Assembly: GCF_014204815.1 (NCBI RefSeq)
Contig: NZ_JACHMC010000001.1
Location: 1,054,001-1,118,000 of the forward strand
Direction of reading: 5' to 3'
Source of the DNA: Micrococcus flavus
Lineage (GTDB): Bacteria; Actinomycetota; Actinomycetes; Actinomycetales; Micrococcaceae
Length of the DNA: 64,000 bases
Both the position numbers and the translations under genes were made by a program. The number at the start of each line of letters is the position of its first letter. The stretch's first letter is position 1. This document shows positions 52,375 to 63,507 of this stretch, in pieces. The notes below the pieces were generated by a model, which was not told the DNA's origin, did not search any database, and worked only from the letters and a program-made list of their open reading frames with translations.

Positions 52375-53735
52375 GCCCCCATCATCGCCTGGCCGCACAC
52401 GCGCAGCGTGGTGCCGTTGACGCCGGAGGCGGCGGGCGAGGCGAGGAACGCCACGGCCTCGGCCACGTCCTCCGGGCGCCCGCCCTGCTGCAGGGAGCTC
52501 AGCCGCCGACCCAGCTCGCGGGTGAGCAGCGGGATCCGGGCGGTCATCTCGGTCTCGATGAACCCGGGCGCCACCGCCGTGATGCCGCCGCCGCGCGCGG
52601 CGAGCACCGGCGCGGTGGCGGCGGTGAGGCCCATGACGCCGGCCTTGGACGCGGCGTAGTTGGTCTGGCCGCGGTTGCCGGCGATCCCGGAGATGGACGC
52701 CAGGCCCACGATCCGCAGGTCCGCGGCCACGGTGTCGCGGGCGTCCTCGGCGAGCAGGACCTCGTTGATCGCCAGCTGGGAGGCGGTGTTGACCGCCAGG
52801 ACGGCGTCCCACCGGGCGGCGTCCATGTTGGCCAGCATGCGGTCCTTGGTGATGCCGGCGTTGTGCACCACCACGTCCAGGCGGCCGTGCCGGGTCCGGG
52901 CGTGCTCGAGCAGGCGCCGGCCGGCGTCCGGGGCGGTGATGTCCAGCGCCAGCGCCGTGCCGCCGACCTCGTTGACCAGCCGCATCAGGTCCTCGCCCGC
53001 CGCGGGCAGGTCCACCCCGATCACGGTGGCCCCGTCCCGGGCCAGGGTGCGCAGGATGGCCGCGCCGATGCCCCGGGCCGCGCCCGTGACGACGGCGACC
53101 CGCCCCGCCAGCGGGGCGGTGGCCCCCGGGGACGCCGACGCCGTCGCCGGGGTGCCCGGGCCGGCCGGCAGCGGCTGGCCGGAGACGAACGCCGAGCGCG
53201 CGGAGAGCAGGAACGCCAGGGCCCCGGCGGGGCCGGCGTCCGAGAGCGCGGCCCCGTCCTGCAGCAGCAGGGCGTTGGCCGTGCCGCCGCGGCGCATCTC
53301 GTGCGCCAGGGACCGGGTCAGCCCGATCACGCCCGCGCGGGCGGCCCGCTCGGCCGGCGCCTCGGCCTGCTCGGGGTCCCGCGCCACGGTCACCACGTGC
53401 GCGCTGGGGCCCAGGGCGCGCAGCGCGCCGCCGAGCGCCAGGGCGGTGGCGGAGAGCTCGCCCGGGTGCGCCACGGCGTCGAAGCACGCCACGACGCCGG
53501 TCAGGCCGCCCTCGGCGGGCGGCTCGCCCACGGGGTGCGCGCCGACGGCGGCCACGAGAGTGCGGGCCTGCTCAGCGCCGGCTCCCTCACCGAGGACGAG
53601 CACAGTGCCGGTGATGTCCGGCGTGTCCGCCTCGTGACGGCGCAGCTGCGCGGGACGGGGCAGGCCGAGGGCGCCGGTGAGCCGGCTGCCCAGGGGGCTG
53701 CGGACGAGGTCGCCGTAGGGATCGGTGGAGGGCAT
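52371..53735 (-). CDS. fabG4: 3-oxoacyl-ACP reductase FabG4-type SDR
   Basis: 454 residues, the length of high-molecular-weight FabG4. A Rossmann-like but non-canonical N-terminal half (residues 1-200) precedes the catalytic SDR half with VVTGAARGIGAA, HNAGITKD, and the S-Y-K triad (SISGIAGNRGQTNYAASKAG). It reduces 3-oxoacyl thioesters with NAD(P)H. ATG 53735 has AAAGGA-like spacing upstream. Adjacent to htdX and fadA2. Confidence 0.93.
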   Translation of the reverse strand: MPSTDPYGDLVRSPLGSRLTGALGLPRPAQLRRHEADTPDITGTVLVLGEGAGAEQARTLVAAVGAHPVGEPPAEGGLTGVVACFDAVAHPGELSATALALGGALRALGPSAHVVTVARDPEQAEAPAERAARAGVIGLTRSLAHEMRRGGTANALLLQDGAALSDAGPAGALAFLLSARSAFVSGQPLPAGPGTPATASASPGATAPLAGRVAVVTGAARGIGAAILRTLARDGATVIGVDLPAAGEDLMRLVNEVGGTALALDITAPDAGRRLLEHARTRHGRLDVVVHNAGITKDRMLANMDAARWDAVLAVNTASQLAINEVLLAEDARDTVAADLRIVGLASISGIAGNRGQTNYAASKAGVMGLTAATAPVLAARGGGITAVAPGFIETEMTARIPLLTRELGRRLSSLQQGGRPEDVAEAVAFLASPAASGVNGTTLRVCGQAMMGA

Positions 53736-53799
53736 GGTGTTCCTTTCACGGCCGGCGGCGGACCGCAGGCCAGGGCCGGGAGGAGAGGGTGCGGGTCGC

Positions 53800-55137
53800 T
53801 CAGCGCCCGCGCAGCAGGGCGACGATGCCCTGGCCGCCGGCGGCGCACACCGAGACCAGGCCGAGCGAGCCCTCGCCCGCCTCGTGGAGGGTCTTGGAGA
53901 GGAGCCCGACGATCCGGCCTCCGGTGGCGGCGAACGGGTGGCCGGCCGCCAACGAGGAGCCGTGCACGTTGAGCTTCGCGCGGTCCACGGTGCCCAGCGC
54001 GCCGGGCAGTCCGAGGCGCTCGCGGCAGAAGGAGGCGTCCTCCCACGCAGCCAGGGTGGCCAGGACGGTGCCGGCGAACGCCTCGTGGATCTCGACGAAG
54101 TCGAGGTCCTGCAGCGTCAGGCCGTGGCGGTCCAGCAGGCGCGGCACGGCGTACACCGGCGCCATGAGCAGGCCGTCGCGGCCGTCCACGAAGTCCACGG
54201 CGGCGTTCTCCACGTCCACCACCTCGGCGAGCACGGGCAGGCCGCGGTCGGCCGCCCAGCCCTCCGAGGAGAGCAGCACGGCGGAGGCGCCGTCGGTGAG
54301 GGGGGTGGAGTTGCCCGCGGTCATGGTGGCCTCGTCGCCGAGGTGCCGGCCGAAGGCGGGCTTGAGTTTCGCCAGCTTCTCCACCGAGGAGTCGGGGCGC
54401 AGGTTGTTGTCCCGGGTCAGGCCGCGGAACGGGGTGACGAGGTCGTCCATGACGCCGGCGTCGTAGGCCGCGGCGAGGCGCTGGTGGCTGGTGGCGGCCA
54501 GCTCGTCCTGGGCCTGGCGGGTGATGCCCCACTCGTGGGTGGTGAGGGCCTGGTGGTCGCCCATGGACAGGCCCGTGCGGGGCTCGCCGGCGCCGGAGGG
54601 CTGGGGCACCAGGTGGCCCGGGCGCAGCCGGGAGACGGCACGGACGCGGTCCTTGAGGGTCTTGGCGGCGTTGAGGTCGAACAGGACCCGGCGGGCGCCG
54701 TCGGTGTAGGTCACCGGGGAGTCGGAGATGGAGTCCACCCCGCCCCCGATCGCGGAGTCGATCCGACCCAGCCGGATCTTGTCCGCGAGGGTCCCGATGG
54801 CCTCCATGCCGGTGGCGCACGCGACCTGCGCGTCGGCGGCCGGCGTCTCGCTGGAGAGGGCGGAGCCGAGCACGCACTCCCGGGTCAGGTTGAAGTCGCG
54901 CGGGTGCTTGAGCACGGCGCCGGCGGTCACCTGCCCCAGGCGCTCCCCCTGCAGGCCGAGACGGGCGACGAGTCCGTCGAGCGCCGCCGTCAGCATCTCC
55001 TGGTTGGACACCTCGCGGTACGCGGTGTGCGCGCGGGCGAAGGGGATGCGGTTGGAGCCCACCACGACGGCGGGGCGCAGCGTGCCGCCGGCAAGGGCGG
55101 GACGCTCGGAGGCGGGGGTGCGGGGATCGGTGCTCAT
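53800..55137 (-). CDS. fadA2: acetyl-CoA acetyltransferase FadA2-type thiolase
   Basis: 445 residues. Catalytic Cys in AQVACATGMEAIG, then HEAFAG and the C-terminal SVCAAGGQGI with the second Cys; residues HSS (NVHGSSLAAGHPFAATG) supply the histidine. It cleaves 3-ketoacyl-CoA in beta-oxidation. ATG 55137 has GGAAGGA 6 nt upstream. The promoter region is shared with the divergent TetR gene. Confidence 0.93.
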   Translation of the reverse strand: MSTDPRTPASERPALAGGTLRPAVVVGSNRIPFARAHTAYREVSNQEMLTAALDGLVARLGLQGERLGQVTAGAVLKHPRDFNLTRECVLGSALSSETPAADAQVACATGMEAIGTLADKIRLGRIDSAIGGGVDSISDSPVTYTDGARRVLFDLNAAKTLKDRVRAVSRLRPGHLVPQPSGAGEPRTGLSMGDHQALTTHEWGITRQAQDELAATSHQRLAAAYDAGVMDDLVTPFRGLTRDNNLRPDSSVEKLAKLKPAFGRHLGDEATMTAGNSTPLTDGASAVLLSSEGWAADRGLPVLAEVVDVENAAVDFVDGRDGLLMAPVYAVPRLLDRHGLTLQDLDFVEIHEAFAGTVLATLAAWEDASFCRERLGLPGALGTVDRAKLNVHGSSLAAGHPFAATGGRIVGLLSKTLHEAGEGSLGLVSVCAAGGQGIVALLRGR

Positions 55138-55197
55138 GGCGGTCCTTCCGTCGGGGCGGGGCCGGGACAGCGCGCAGGTCGCGGGAGGCCCTCGTGA

Positions 55198-55223
55198 CTG
55201 ATACCGAGCGTACCTGATACGGT
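55198..55223. promoter_or_regulatory. divergent promoter/operator of tetR and fadA2
   Basis: Two direct repeats, CTGATACCG (55198-55206) and CTGATACGG (55214-55222), lie 16 bp apart. Between them on the minus strand is a TACGCT -10 candidate for fadA2 (55207-55212). TACGGT (55218-55223) is the -10 of the leaderless tetR gene. A repressor bound here would cover both promoters. Confidence 0.5.
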
Positions 55224-55230
55224 GGGTCTT

Positions 55231-55899
55231 GTGAACCAGGACACAGTCGGCACCGGGGCCCGCGACGGCCGCAGCGCGCGATGGGACCGGCACCGCACCC
55301 GTCGACGCCGCGAGCTGGTCCGCGTCGCCCGCGAGGCGGTGCACGCGCTCGGCCCGGGCGCCTCCATGGAGGAGATCGCCGCCCACGCCGGCACGTCGAA
55401 GTCCGTCTTCTACCGGTACTTCGGCGACCGCGCCGGCCTGCGCCGTGCGGTCGCCGAGCGCGTCACCGAGCACGTCGAGCAGCGCCTGCGGGAGGCGGCG
55501 GACACCTCCCCGGACGGCGCCTCAGCGCTGCACCGCATGGTGGCCGAGTGCCTCGCCGTGGCCGCCTCCTCCCCCGCCGTGTACGCGTTCGCCATCACGG
55601 AGTCGGAGCAGGACGCCGGCGGCGCCCCCGTGCTCGGCCCGTTCTTCGAGCGCGTGTCCCGGGTCCTCGCCGACGGCCTCGCCCGGGCCCTGCCCGACGC
55701 GGACGCGAGCCCGTCCTCGCCGCTGTCCCTCTGGCCGCGCGGCGCCGTCGGCCTGGTCCGCGCCGCCGTCGAGGCCTGGCTGGGCGCCCCGGCGGACGCC
55801 CGGCCGGACCTGGACGAGACCGCCGACGCCGTCACCCGATGGCTGCTGCACGGCCTGATGACCTCCGCCCCCACCTCCCCGACCGCTGAGGAGCACTGA
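55231..55899 (+). CDS. TetR family transcriptional regulator
   Basis: 222 residues. N-terminal HTH with ASMEEIAAHAGTSKSVFYRYFGDRAGL (about 43-70 in outline), then a helical ligand domain. It probably controls the fatty-acid genes on both sides. GTG 55231 is chosen over GTG 55222 because TACGGT ends 7 nt before it. It is followed 1 nt later by the acyl-CoA oxidase gene. Confidence 0.92.
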   Translation: MNQDTVGTGARDGRSARWDRHRTRRRRELVRVAREAVHALGPGASMEEIAAHAGTSKSVFYRYFGDRAGLRRAVAERVTEHVEQRLREAADTSPDGASALHRMVAECLAVAASSPAVYAFAITESEQDAGGAPVLGPFFERVSRVLADGLARALPDADASPSSPLSLWPRGAVGLVRAAVEAWLGAPADARPDLDETADAVTRWLLHGLMTSAPTSPTAEEH

Positions 55900-55900
55900 G

Positions 55901-58024
55901 ATGACCACCACCCGACCCGACACCGACGAGGTCCTCGCGACCGCCCCGACGGCCGACACCCTGCCCACCGACGTCGCGCAGATCGCCCCCGAGCACCCCA
56001 CCCCCGGCACCCTGGACGCCGGCGCGCTGCACGCCGCCCTGCTCGGCCGCTGGGCCGAGTCCCGCCACCGGGTCCGCGAGCTGATCCGCGACCCCCGCCT
56101 GCACCGCGATCCCCTGCTGGGCATGGACGAGCACCGGGAGCGGGTCCTCGGCCAGCTGCGCATCCTCGTGGAGGAGGGCACCGTCCACCGCGCCTTCCCC
56201 GCCGAGTTCGGCGGCGCCGACGACCACGGCGGCAACGTGGCGGCCTTCGCCGACCTGGTCTTCGCCGACCCCTCCCTCCAGATCAAGGCCGGCGTGCAGT
56301 GGGGGCTGTTCTCCTCCGCCATCCTCCATCTGGGCACCGAGGAGCACCACCGTGCGTGGCTGCCCGGCGCCATGGACCTGTCCGTGCCCGGCGCGTTCGC
56401 CATGACGGAGATCGGCCACGGCTCGGACGTGTCCTCCATCGCGACGACAGCCACGTACGACCCGGACACGCAGGAGTTCGTCATCCACACGCCGTTCAAG
56501 GCCGCGTGGAAGGACTACCTCGGCAATGCCGCCCTGCACGGCCGCGCCGCCACCGTGTTCGCCCAGCTGATCACCGGCGGCGTGAACCACGGCGTGCACT
56601 GCTTCTACGTCCCCATCCGTGACGAGGAGGGCCGCTTCCTGCCCGGCGTCGGCGGCGAGGACGACGGCCTCAAGGGCGGGCTCAACGGCATCGACAACGG
56701 CCGCCTGCACTTCACGCAGGTGCGCGTCCCCCGCACGAACCTGCTGAACCGCTACGGCGACGTCGCCGCGGACGGCACGTACTCCTCCCCGATCGCCTCC
56801 CCCGGCCGGCGCTTCTTCACCATGCTCGGCACCCTCGTGCAGGGCCGCGTCTCCCTGGCCCAGTCGGCCACCGGCGCCTCCTTCCTGGGCCTGCACGGGG
56901 CGATCGCGTACGCCGAGCAGCGCCGCCAGTTCACCGCCACCGACGACGAGCGCGAGGAGCTGCTGCTGGACTACCAGAACCACCAGCGCCGGCTCATCGA
57001 CCGCCTGGCCCGCACCTACGCGGACCAGTTCTCCGCCAACGAGCTGCTCGAGAAGTTCGACCACGTCTTCTCCGGCGCGGACGCCACCGACGAGGACCGC
57101 CAGGAGCTGGAGACCCTCGCCGCGGCCATCAAGCCCCTCACCACGTGGCATGCCCTGGACACGCTCCAGGAGTGCCGCGAGGCCACGGGCGGCATGGGCT
57201 TCATGGCGCGCAACCGGCTCACCCAGATGCGCGCGGACCTGGACATCTACGTGACCTTCGAGGGTGACAACAACGTGCTGCTGCAGCTCGTGGGCAAGCG
57301 GCTGCTGACCGACTACTCCCGCGAGTTCGGCCGGCTCAACGTGGGCGCCGTCTCCCGGTACGTGGCGGCCGAGGCGGCGGACGCCCTCCAGCGGGTCGGG
57401 CTGCACAAGGCCGTGCAGTCCGTGCAGGACCGCGGGGACGAGCGCCGCTCCGCCAACTGGTTCAAGGACCCCGAGGTGCAGCGCTCCCTGCTGGAGGACC
57501 GCGTCCGCACCCGGGTGGCGGACATCGCCGACACGCTGTCCGGCGTGCGCGGGAAGGCGCGGGCCGAGCAGGCCGCGGCGTTCAACACCCGCCAGCACGA
57601 GCTCATCGAGGTGGCCCGCCAGCATGGCGAGCTGCTGCAGTGGGAGGCCTTCACGCGCGCGGTGGAGGGTCTCGGCGAGGGTCAGACCCGCACCGTCCTG
57701 ACCTGGCTGCGCGACCTCTTCGCCCTGCGTCTGATCGAGGAGGACCTCGGCTGGCTGGTGGCCCACGGCCGCGTCTCCAGCCAGCGCGCGCGCTCGCTGC
57801 GCGGGTACGTCAACCGCCTGGCCGAGCGCCTGCGCCCCTTCGCCCTCGAGCTGACGCAGGCCTACGGGCTCCGGCCGGAGCACCTCCGCATGGAGATCGC
57901 CACCGACGCCGAGCGCGTGCGCCAGGACGAGGCGGCCGCCCACTGCGCGGCCCTGCGCGCCTCGGGCGAGGCCCCGGTGGAGGAGAAGGTCCTGCGGGAC
58001 CGTCAGAAGGCCGCGCGGCGCTGA
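55901..58024 (+). CDS. acyl-CoA oxidase / acyl-CoA dehydrogenase family protein
   Basis: 707 residues, longer than simple acyl-CoA dehydrogenases (~380-600) and typical of acyl-CoA oxidases with a second C-terminal helical domain. FAD-domain markers MTEIGHGSDVSSI and CREATGGMGFM are present, and the C-terminal domain runs from about 430. Either it oxidises acyl-CoA with oxygen or it donates to ETF; sequence alone does not decide. ATG 55901 is immediately after the tetR stop. Forms a beta-oxidation set with fadA2, fabG4 and htdX. Confidence 0.9.
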   Translation: MTTTRPDTDEVLATAPTADTLPTDVAQIAPEHPTPGTLDAGALHAALLGRWAESRHRVRELIRDPRLHRDPLLGMDEHRERVLGQLRILVEEGTVHRAFPAEFGGADDHGGNVAAFADLVFADPSLQIKAGVQWGLFSSAILHLGTEEHHRAWLPGAMDLSVPGAFAMTEIGHGSDVSSIATTATYDPDTQEFVIHTPFKAAWKDYLGNAALHGRAATVFAQLITGGVNHGVHCFYVPIRDEEGRFLPGVGGEDDGLKGGLNGIDNGRLHFTQVRVPRTNLLNRYGDVAADGTYSSPIASPGRRFFTMLGTLVQGRVSLAQSATGASFLGLHGAIAYAEQRRQFTATDDEREELLLDYQNHQRRLIDRLARTYADQFSANELLEKFDHVFSGADATDEDRQELETLAAAIKPLTTWHALDTLQECREATGGMGFMARNRLTQMRADLDIYVTFEGDNNVLLQLVGKRLLTDYSREFGRLNVGAVSRYVAAEAADALQRVGLHKAVQSVQDRGDERRSANWFKDPEVQRSLLEDRVRTRVADIADTLSGVRGKARAEQAAAFNTRQHELIEVARQHGELLQWEAFTRAVEGLGEGQTRTVLTWLRDLFALRLIEEDLGWLVAHGRVSSQRARSLRGYVNRLAERLRPFALELTQAYGLRPEHLRMEIATDAERVRQDEAAAHCAALRASGEAPVEEKVLRDRQKAARR

Positions 58025-58041
58025 GCTTCCGGCACCCACGC

Positions 58042-58080
58042 ACGAGGGCCCCCGCCGCACACCGCGGCGGGGGCCCTCGT
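58042..58080. terminator. hairpin between acyl-CoA oxidase and glgA
   Basis: Arms 58042-58058 and 58064-58080 form a perfect 17-bp stem with a 5-nt loop, 17 nt after the oxidase stop and 10 nt from the glgA stop on the opposite strand. Confidence 0.75.
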
Positions 58081-58090
58081 CGTCGTCGGG

Positions 58091-59287
58091 TCAGCCGGCG
58101 ACCGCGCGGTAGACCTCCAGGGTGCGGTCCGCGATGGTCTCCCACGAGAAGTGCTCGATAGCGCGCTCGCGGCCGGCGCGGCCCATCTCCTCGGCCCGGT
58201 CCGGGTCCTCGAGGACCCGGGTGAGCGCGTCGGCGAGGTCGGCGGCGAAGGCCTCCTCGTCCACGGGGGTGCCGGTGCCGTCGTCGACCTGCTCCACGGG
58301 CACGAGGAGGCCGGTCACGCCGTCGTCCACGACCTCCGGGATGCCGCCCACGGCGGACGCGACGACGGCGGTGCCGCACGCCATGGCCTCGAGGTTGACG
58401 ATGCCCAGGGGCTCGTACACGGACGGGCAGGCGAACACGGTGGCGGCGGAGAGGATCTCCATGACCTCCGCGCGCGGGATCATGCCCTCCACCACCACGA
58501 CGCCGTCCCGCTCCTCGCGGAGGCGGGCGATCAGACCGTTGACCTCGTGGGCCAGCTCCTTGGTGTCCGGGGCGCCGACGCACAGCACGAGCTGGACGCC
58601 CTCGGGCAGGCGCAGGGCGGCCCGCAGCAGGTGCGGCACGCCCTTCTGGCGCGTGATGCGCCCGACGAAGGCGACGGACGGGCGGGACGGGTCGATCCCG
58701 TACTTCTCCAGGGCGGTGGTCCCGGTCTGCGGCGTCCACAGCTGCGTGTCGATGCCGTTGTGCACGGTGTGCACCCTGGCCGGGTCCACGTCCGGGTAGC
58801 AGCGCAGGATGTCCCGGCGCATGCCCTCCGACACCGCGATCACGGCGGCCGCGCCGTGGTAGGCGGTGGACTCCGCCCAGGAGGACAGGGCGTAGCCGCC
58901 GCCGAGCTGCTCGGCCTTCCACGGGCGCAGCGGCTCGAGGGAGTGCGCGGAGAGCACGTGCGGGGTGTCGTGCATCAGTCCGCCGAGGTGGCCGGCGAGG
59001 TTCGCGTACCAGGTGTGGGAGTGGATCACGTCCGCGCCCTCGAGCGGCCCGAGGATGGACAGGTCCGTGGCGAGGGTCTGCACCGCGCCGTTGGCGGACT
59101 CGAAGTCGGCGGGCTGCTCGTACGTGAGGACCCGTGCGCCGTGGTAGTCGGGGTCACGGGGTCCGCCGAACGCGTGGACGCGCACGTCCGCGCGGGAGGC
59201 CAGGACGCGGGTCAGCTCTGCCACGTGGACGCCGGCGCCGCCGTAGACGGACGGGGGGAACTCTTTGGTCACGATGTCGATGCGCAC
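58091..59287 (-). CDS. glgA: actinobacterial glycogen synthase (GT4)
   Basis: 398 residues, beginning MRIDIVTKEFPPSVYGGAGVHV and including NGIDTQLW, FVGRITRQKGVPHLL and PSVYEPLGIVNLEAMACGTAVVAS. In mycobacteria the corresponding enzyme makes maltose-1-phosphate from ADP-glucose (GlgM activity), so either product is possible. GTG 59287 follows TAGGTT with 6-nt spacing. It is divergent from glgC, whose promoter is 22 bp away. Confidence 0.93.
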   Translation of the reverse strand: MRIDIVTKEFPPSVYGGAGVHVAELTRVLASRADVRVHAFGGPRDPDYHGARVLTYEQPADFESANGAVQTLATDLSILGPLEGADVIHSHTWYANLAGHLGGLMHDTPHVLSAHSLEPLRPWKAEQLGGGYALSSWAESTAYHGAAAVIAVSEGMRRDILRCYPDVDPARVHTVHNGIDTQLWTPQTGTTALEKYGIDPSRPSVAFVGRITRQKGVPHLLRAALRLPEGVQLVLCVGAPDTKELAHEVNGLIARLREERDGVVVVEGMIPRAEVMEILSAATVFACPSVYEPLGIVNLEAMACGTAVVASAVGGIPEVVDDGVTGLLVPVEQVDDGTGTPVDEEAFAADLADALTRVLEDPDRAEEMGRAGRERAIEHFSWETIADRTLEVYRAVAG

Positions 59288-59293
59288 GCCCCC

Positions 59294-59299
59294 AACCTA
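59294..59299 (-). promoter_or_regulatory. leaderless -10 box of glgA
   Basis: TAGGTT on the minus strand ends 6 nt before GTG 59287. It faces the glgC -10 at 59321-59326, so the two RNA polymerases compete for space. Confidence 0.5.
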
Positions 59300-59320
59300 G
59301 TCCTCGCCCCGGGGTGCGGA

Positions 59321-59326
59321 TAGTCT
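59321..59326 (+). promoter_or_regulatory. -10 box of glgC
   Basis: TAGTCT, 72 nt before ATG 59399; implies a leader of about 65 nt that carries a GAGGAAG ribosome binding site. Confidence 0.45.
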
Positions 59327-59398
59327 GGCGGCACCCGGTCCGGCCGGTCCCTGACCGGCACCGACGACGACGCCCAGTCACGAGGAAGTGGTCCCACG

Positions 59399-60643
59399 AT
59401 GATGCAGAAGAAGGTCCTCTCGGTGGTGCTCGCGGGAGGTGAGGGCAAGCGCCTCATGCCGCTCACCGCGGACCGCGCCAAGCCCGCCGTCCCGTTCGGC
59501 GGCGACTACCGGCTCATCGACTTCGCCCTCTCGAACCTGGTCAACTCCCGGTACCGCGAGATCGTGGTGCTCACGCAGTACAAGTCGCACTCGCTCGACC
59601 GGCACATCTCCGAGACGTGGCGGATGTCCACGATGCTGAACAACTACGTCGCCACCGTCCCCGCCCAGCAGCGCCGCGGCAAGGACTGGTTCACGGGCAG
59701 CGCGAACGCCATCTTCCAGTCCATGAACCTCATCTCGGACGCCCGGCCGGACATCGTGGTGGTGATCGGCGCGGACCACGTCTACCACATGGACTTCCAG
59801 CAGATGGTGGACCAGCACGTCGCCTCCGGGGCCAAGGCCACGGTGGCCGCGGTGCGCCAGCCGCTGGAGCTCGCCGACCAGTTCGGCGTGATCGAGACCG
59901 AGCCGTCGGACCCGGGGCGCATCAAGGCGTTCGTGGAAAAGCCGGCGTCCACTGCGGGCCTGCCGGACGACCCGGACCGGTTCCTGGCGTCCATGGGCAA
60001 CTACGTCTTCGACACGGACGCGCTGGTGGAGGCGCTCAACCAGGACGACGCCAACCCGGAGTCGAACAACGACATGGGCGGGGACATCGTCCCGTACTTC
60101 GTCGCCCGCGGGGAGGCCGGCGTGTACGACTTCACCACCAACGAGGTCCCGGGCGGGACGCCCGGCAAGCACTACTGGCGCGACGTCGGCACGCTCGACT
60201 CCTACTACGACGCGCACATGGACCTCGTGCAGCCGTGGCCGGAGTTCAACCTCTACAACCGTGAGTGGCCGCTGTACACCCGCCAGTCCGTGTCCCCGCC
60301 CGCCAAGCTCGTCCGCTCGGCCTCGCGCCGCCCCGGCACGGCCGGCGACTCGATCCTGTCCCAGGGCGTGGTCATCTCCGGTGGCACCGTGGCCCAGTCC
60401 GTGCTCTCCACGGACGTGCGCGTCCACAACGAGGCGTGGGTGGAGCAGTCCGTGCTGCTGGACTCCGTCGTCATCGGCGAGGGCGCCCACGTGCGCAACG
60501 CGATCCTGGACAAGAACGTCGTGGTGCCCCCCGGAGCGCGGATCGGGTTCGACCGCGCCGAGGACGAGGCCAACGGCTACACCGTCACGGACTCCGGCCT
60601 GACGGTCCTGTCCAAGGGCCAGAAGGTGCCGGACGGGCGCTGA
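59399..60643 (+). CDS. glgC: glucose-1-phosphate adenylyltransferase
   Basis: 414 residues. [13 protein letters not shown] and the [17 protein letters not shown] allosteric/nucleotide region, [12 protein letters not shown], and the C-terminal left-handed beta-helix ([31 protein letters not shown]) are all present. It makes ADP-glucose for glycogen and the GlgA/GlgM pathway. ATG 59399 is followed by a second in-frame ATG at 59402; GAGGAAG lies 10-16 nt upstream. Partner of divergent glgA. Confidence 0.96.
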   Translation: MMQKKVLSVVLAGGEGKRLMPLTADRAKPAVPFGGDYRLIDFALSNLVNSRYREIVVLTQYKSHSLDRHISETWRMSTMLNNYVATVPAQQRRGKDWFTGSANAIFQSMNLISDARPDIVVVIGADHVYHMDFQQMVDQHVASGAKATVAAVRQPLELADQFGVIETEPSDPGRIKAFVEKPASTAGLPDDPDRFLASMGNYVFDTDALVEALNQDDANPESNNDMGGDIVPYFVARGEAGVYDFTTNEVPGGTPGKHYWRDVGTLDSYYDAHMDLVQPWPEFNLYNREWPLYTRQSVSPPAKLVRSASRRPGTAGDSILSQGVVISGGTVAQSVLSTDVRVHNEAWVEQSVLLDSVVIGEGAHVRNAILDKNVVVPPGARIGFDRAEDEANGYTVTDSGLTVLSKGQKVPDGR

Positions 60644-60667
60644 GCCCTCCCACGCCCCGGAGTGCGC

Positions 60668-60700
60668 CCGGCCCCGTCCCCGACCCGAGGGCGGGGCCGG
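60668..60700 (+). terminator. weak hairpin after glgC
   Basis: A 9-bp GC stem (60668-60676 with 60692-60700) with a 15-nt loop, 25 nt after the glgC stop. Confidence 0.35.
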
Positions 60701-60705
60701 TGTGA

Positions 60706-60711
60706 TGTGAT
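60706..60711 (+). promoter_or_regulatory. candidate leaderless -10 box of pepN
   Basis: TGTGAT ends 7 nt before ATG 60719. It is a poor TANNNT match. Confidence 0.3.
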
Positions 60712-60718
60712 GGTCGTC

Positions 60719-63409
<2,691 letters not shown>

Positions 63410-63414
63410 CCTTC

Positions 63415-63465
63415 GGGGGCGCTTCCTGGTGCCGTCAGGGCCTCACGGCGCCAGAAACCGCCCCC
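63415..63465. terminator. hairpin between pepN and lipoate-protein ligase
   Basis: 21-nt arms (63415-63435 and 63445-63465) pair with three imperfect positions around a 9-nt loop, between the two convergent genes. Confidence 0.6.
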
Positions 63466-63507
63466 ACAGCGCCGTCGGCGGCTCCCCCGGTGAAGGCCCC
63501 GCCCGGC

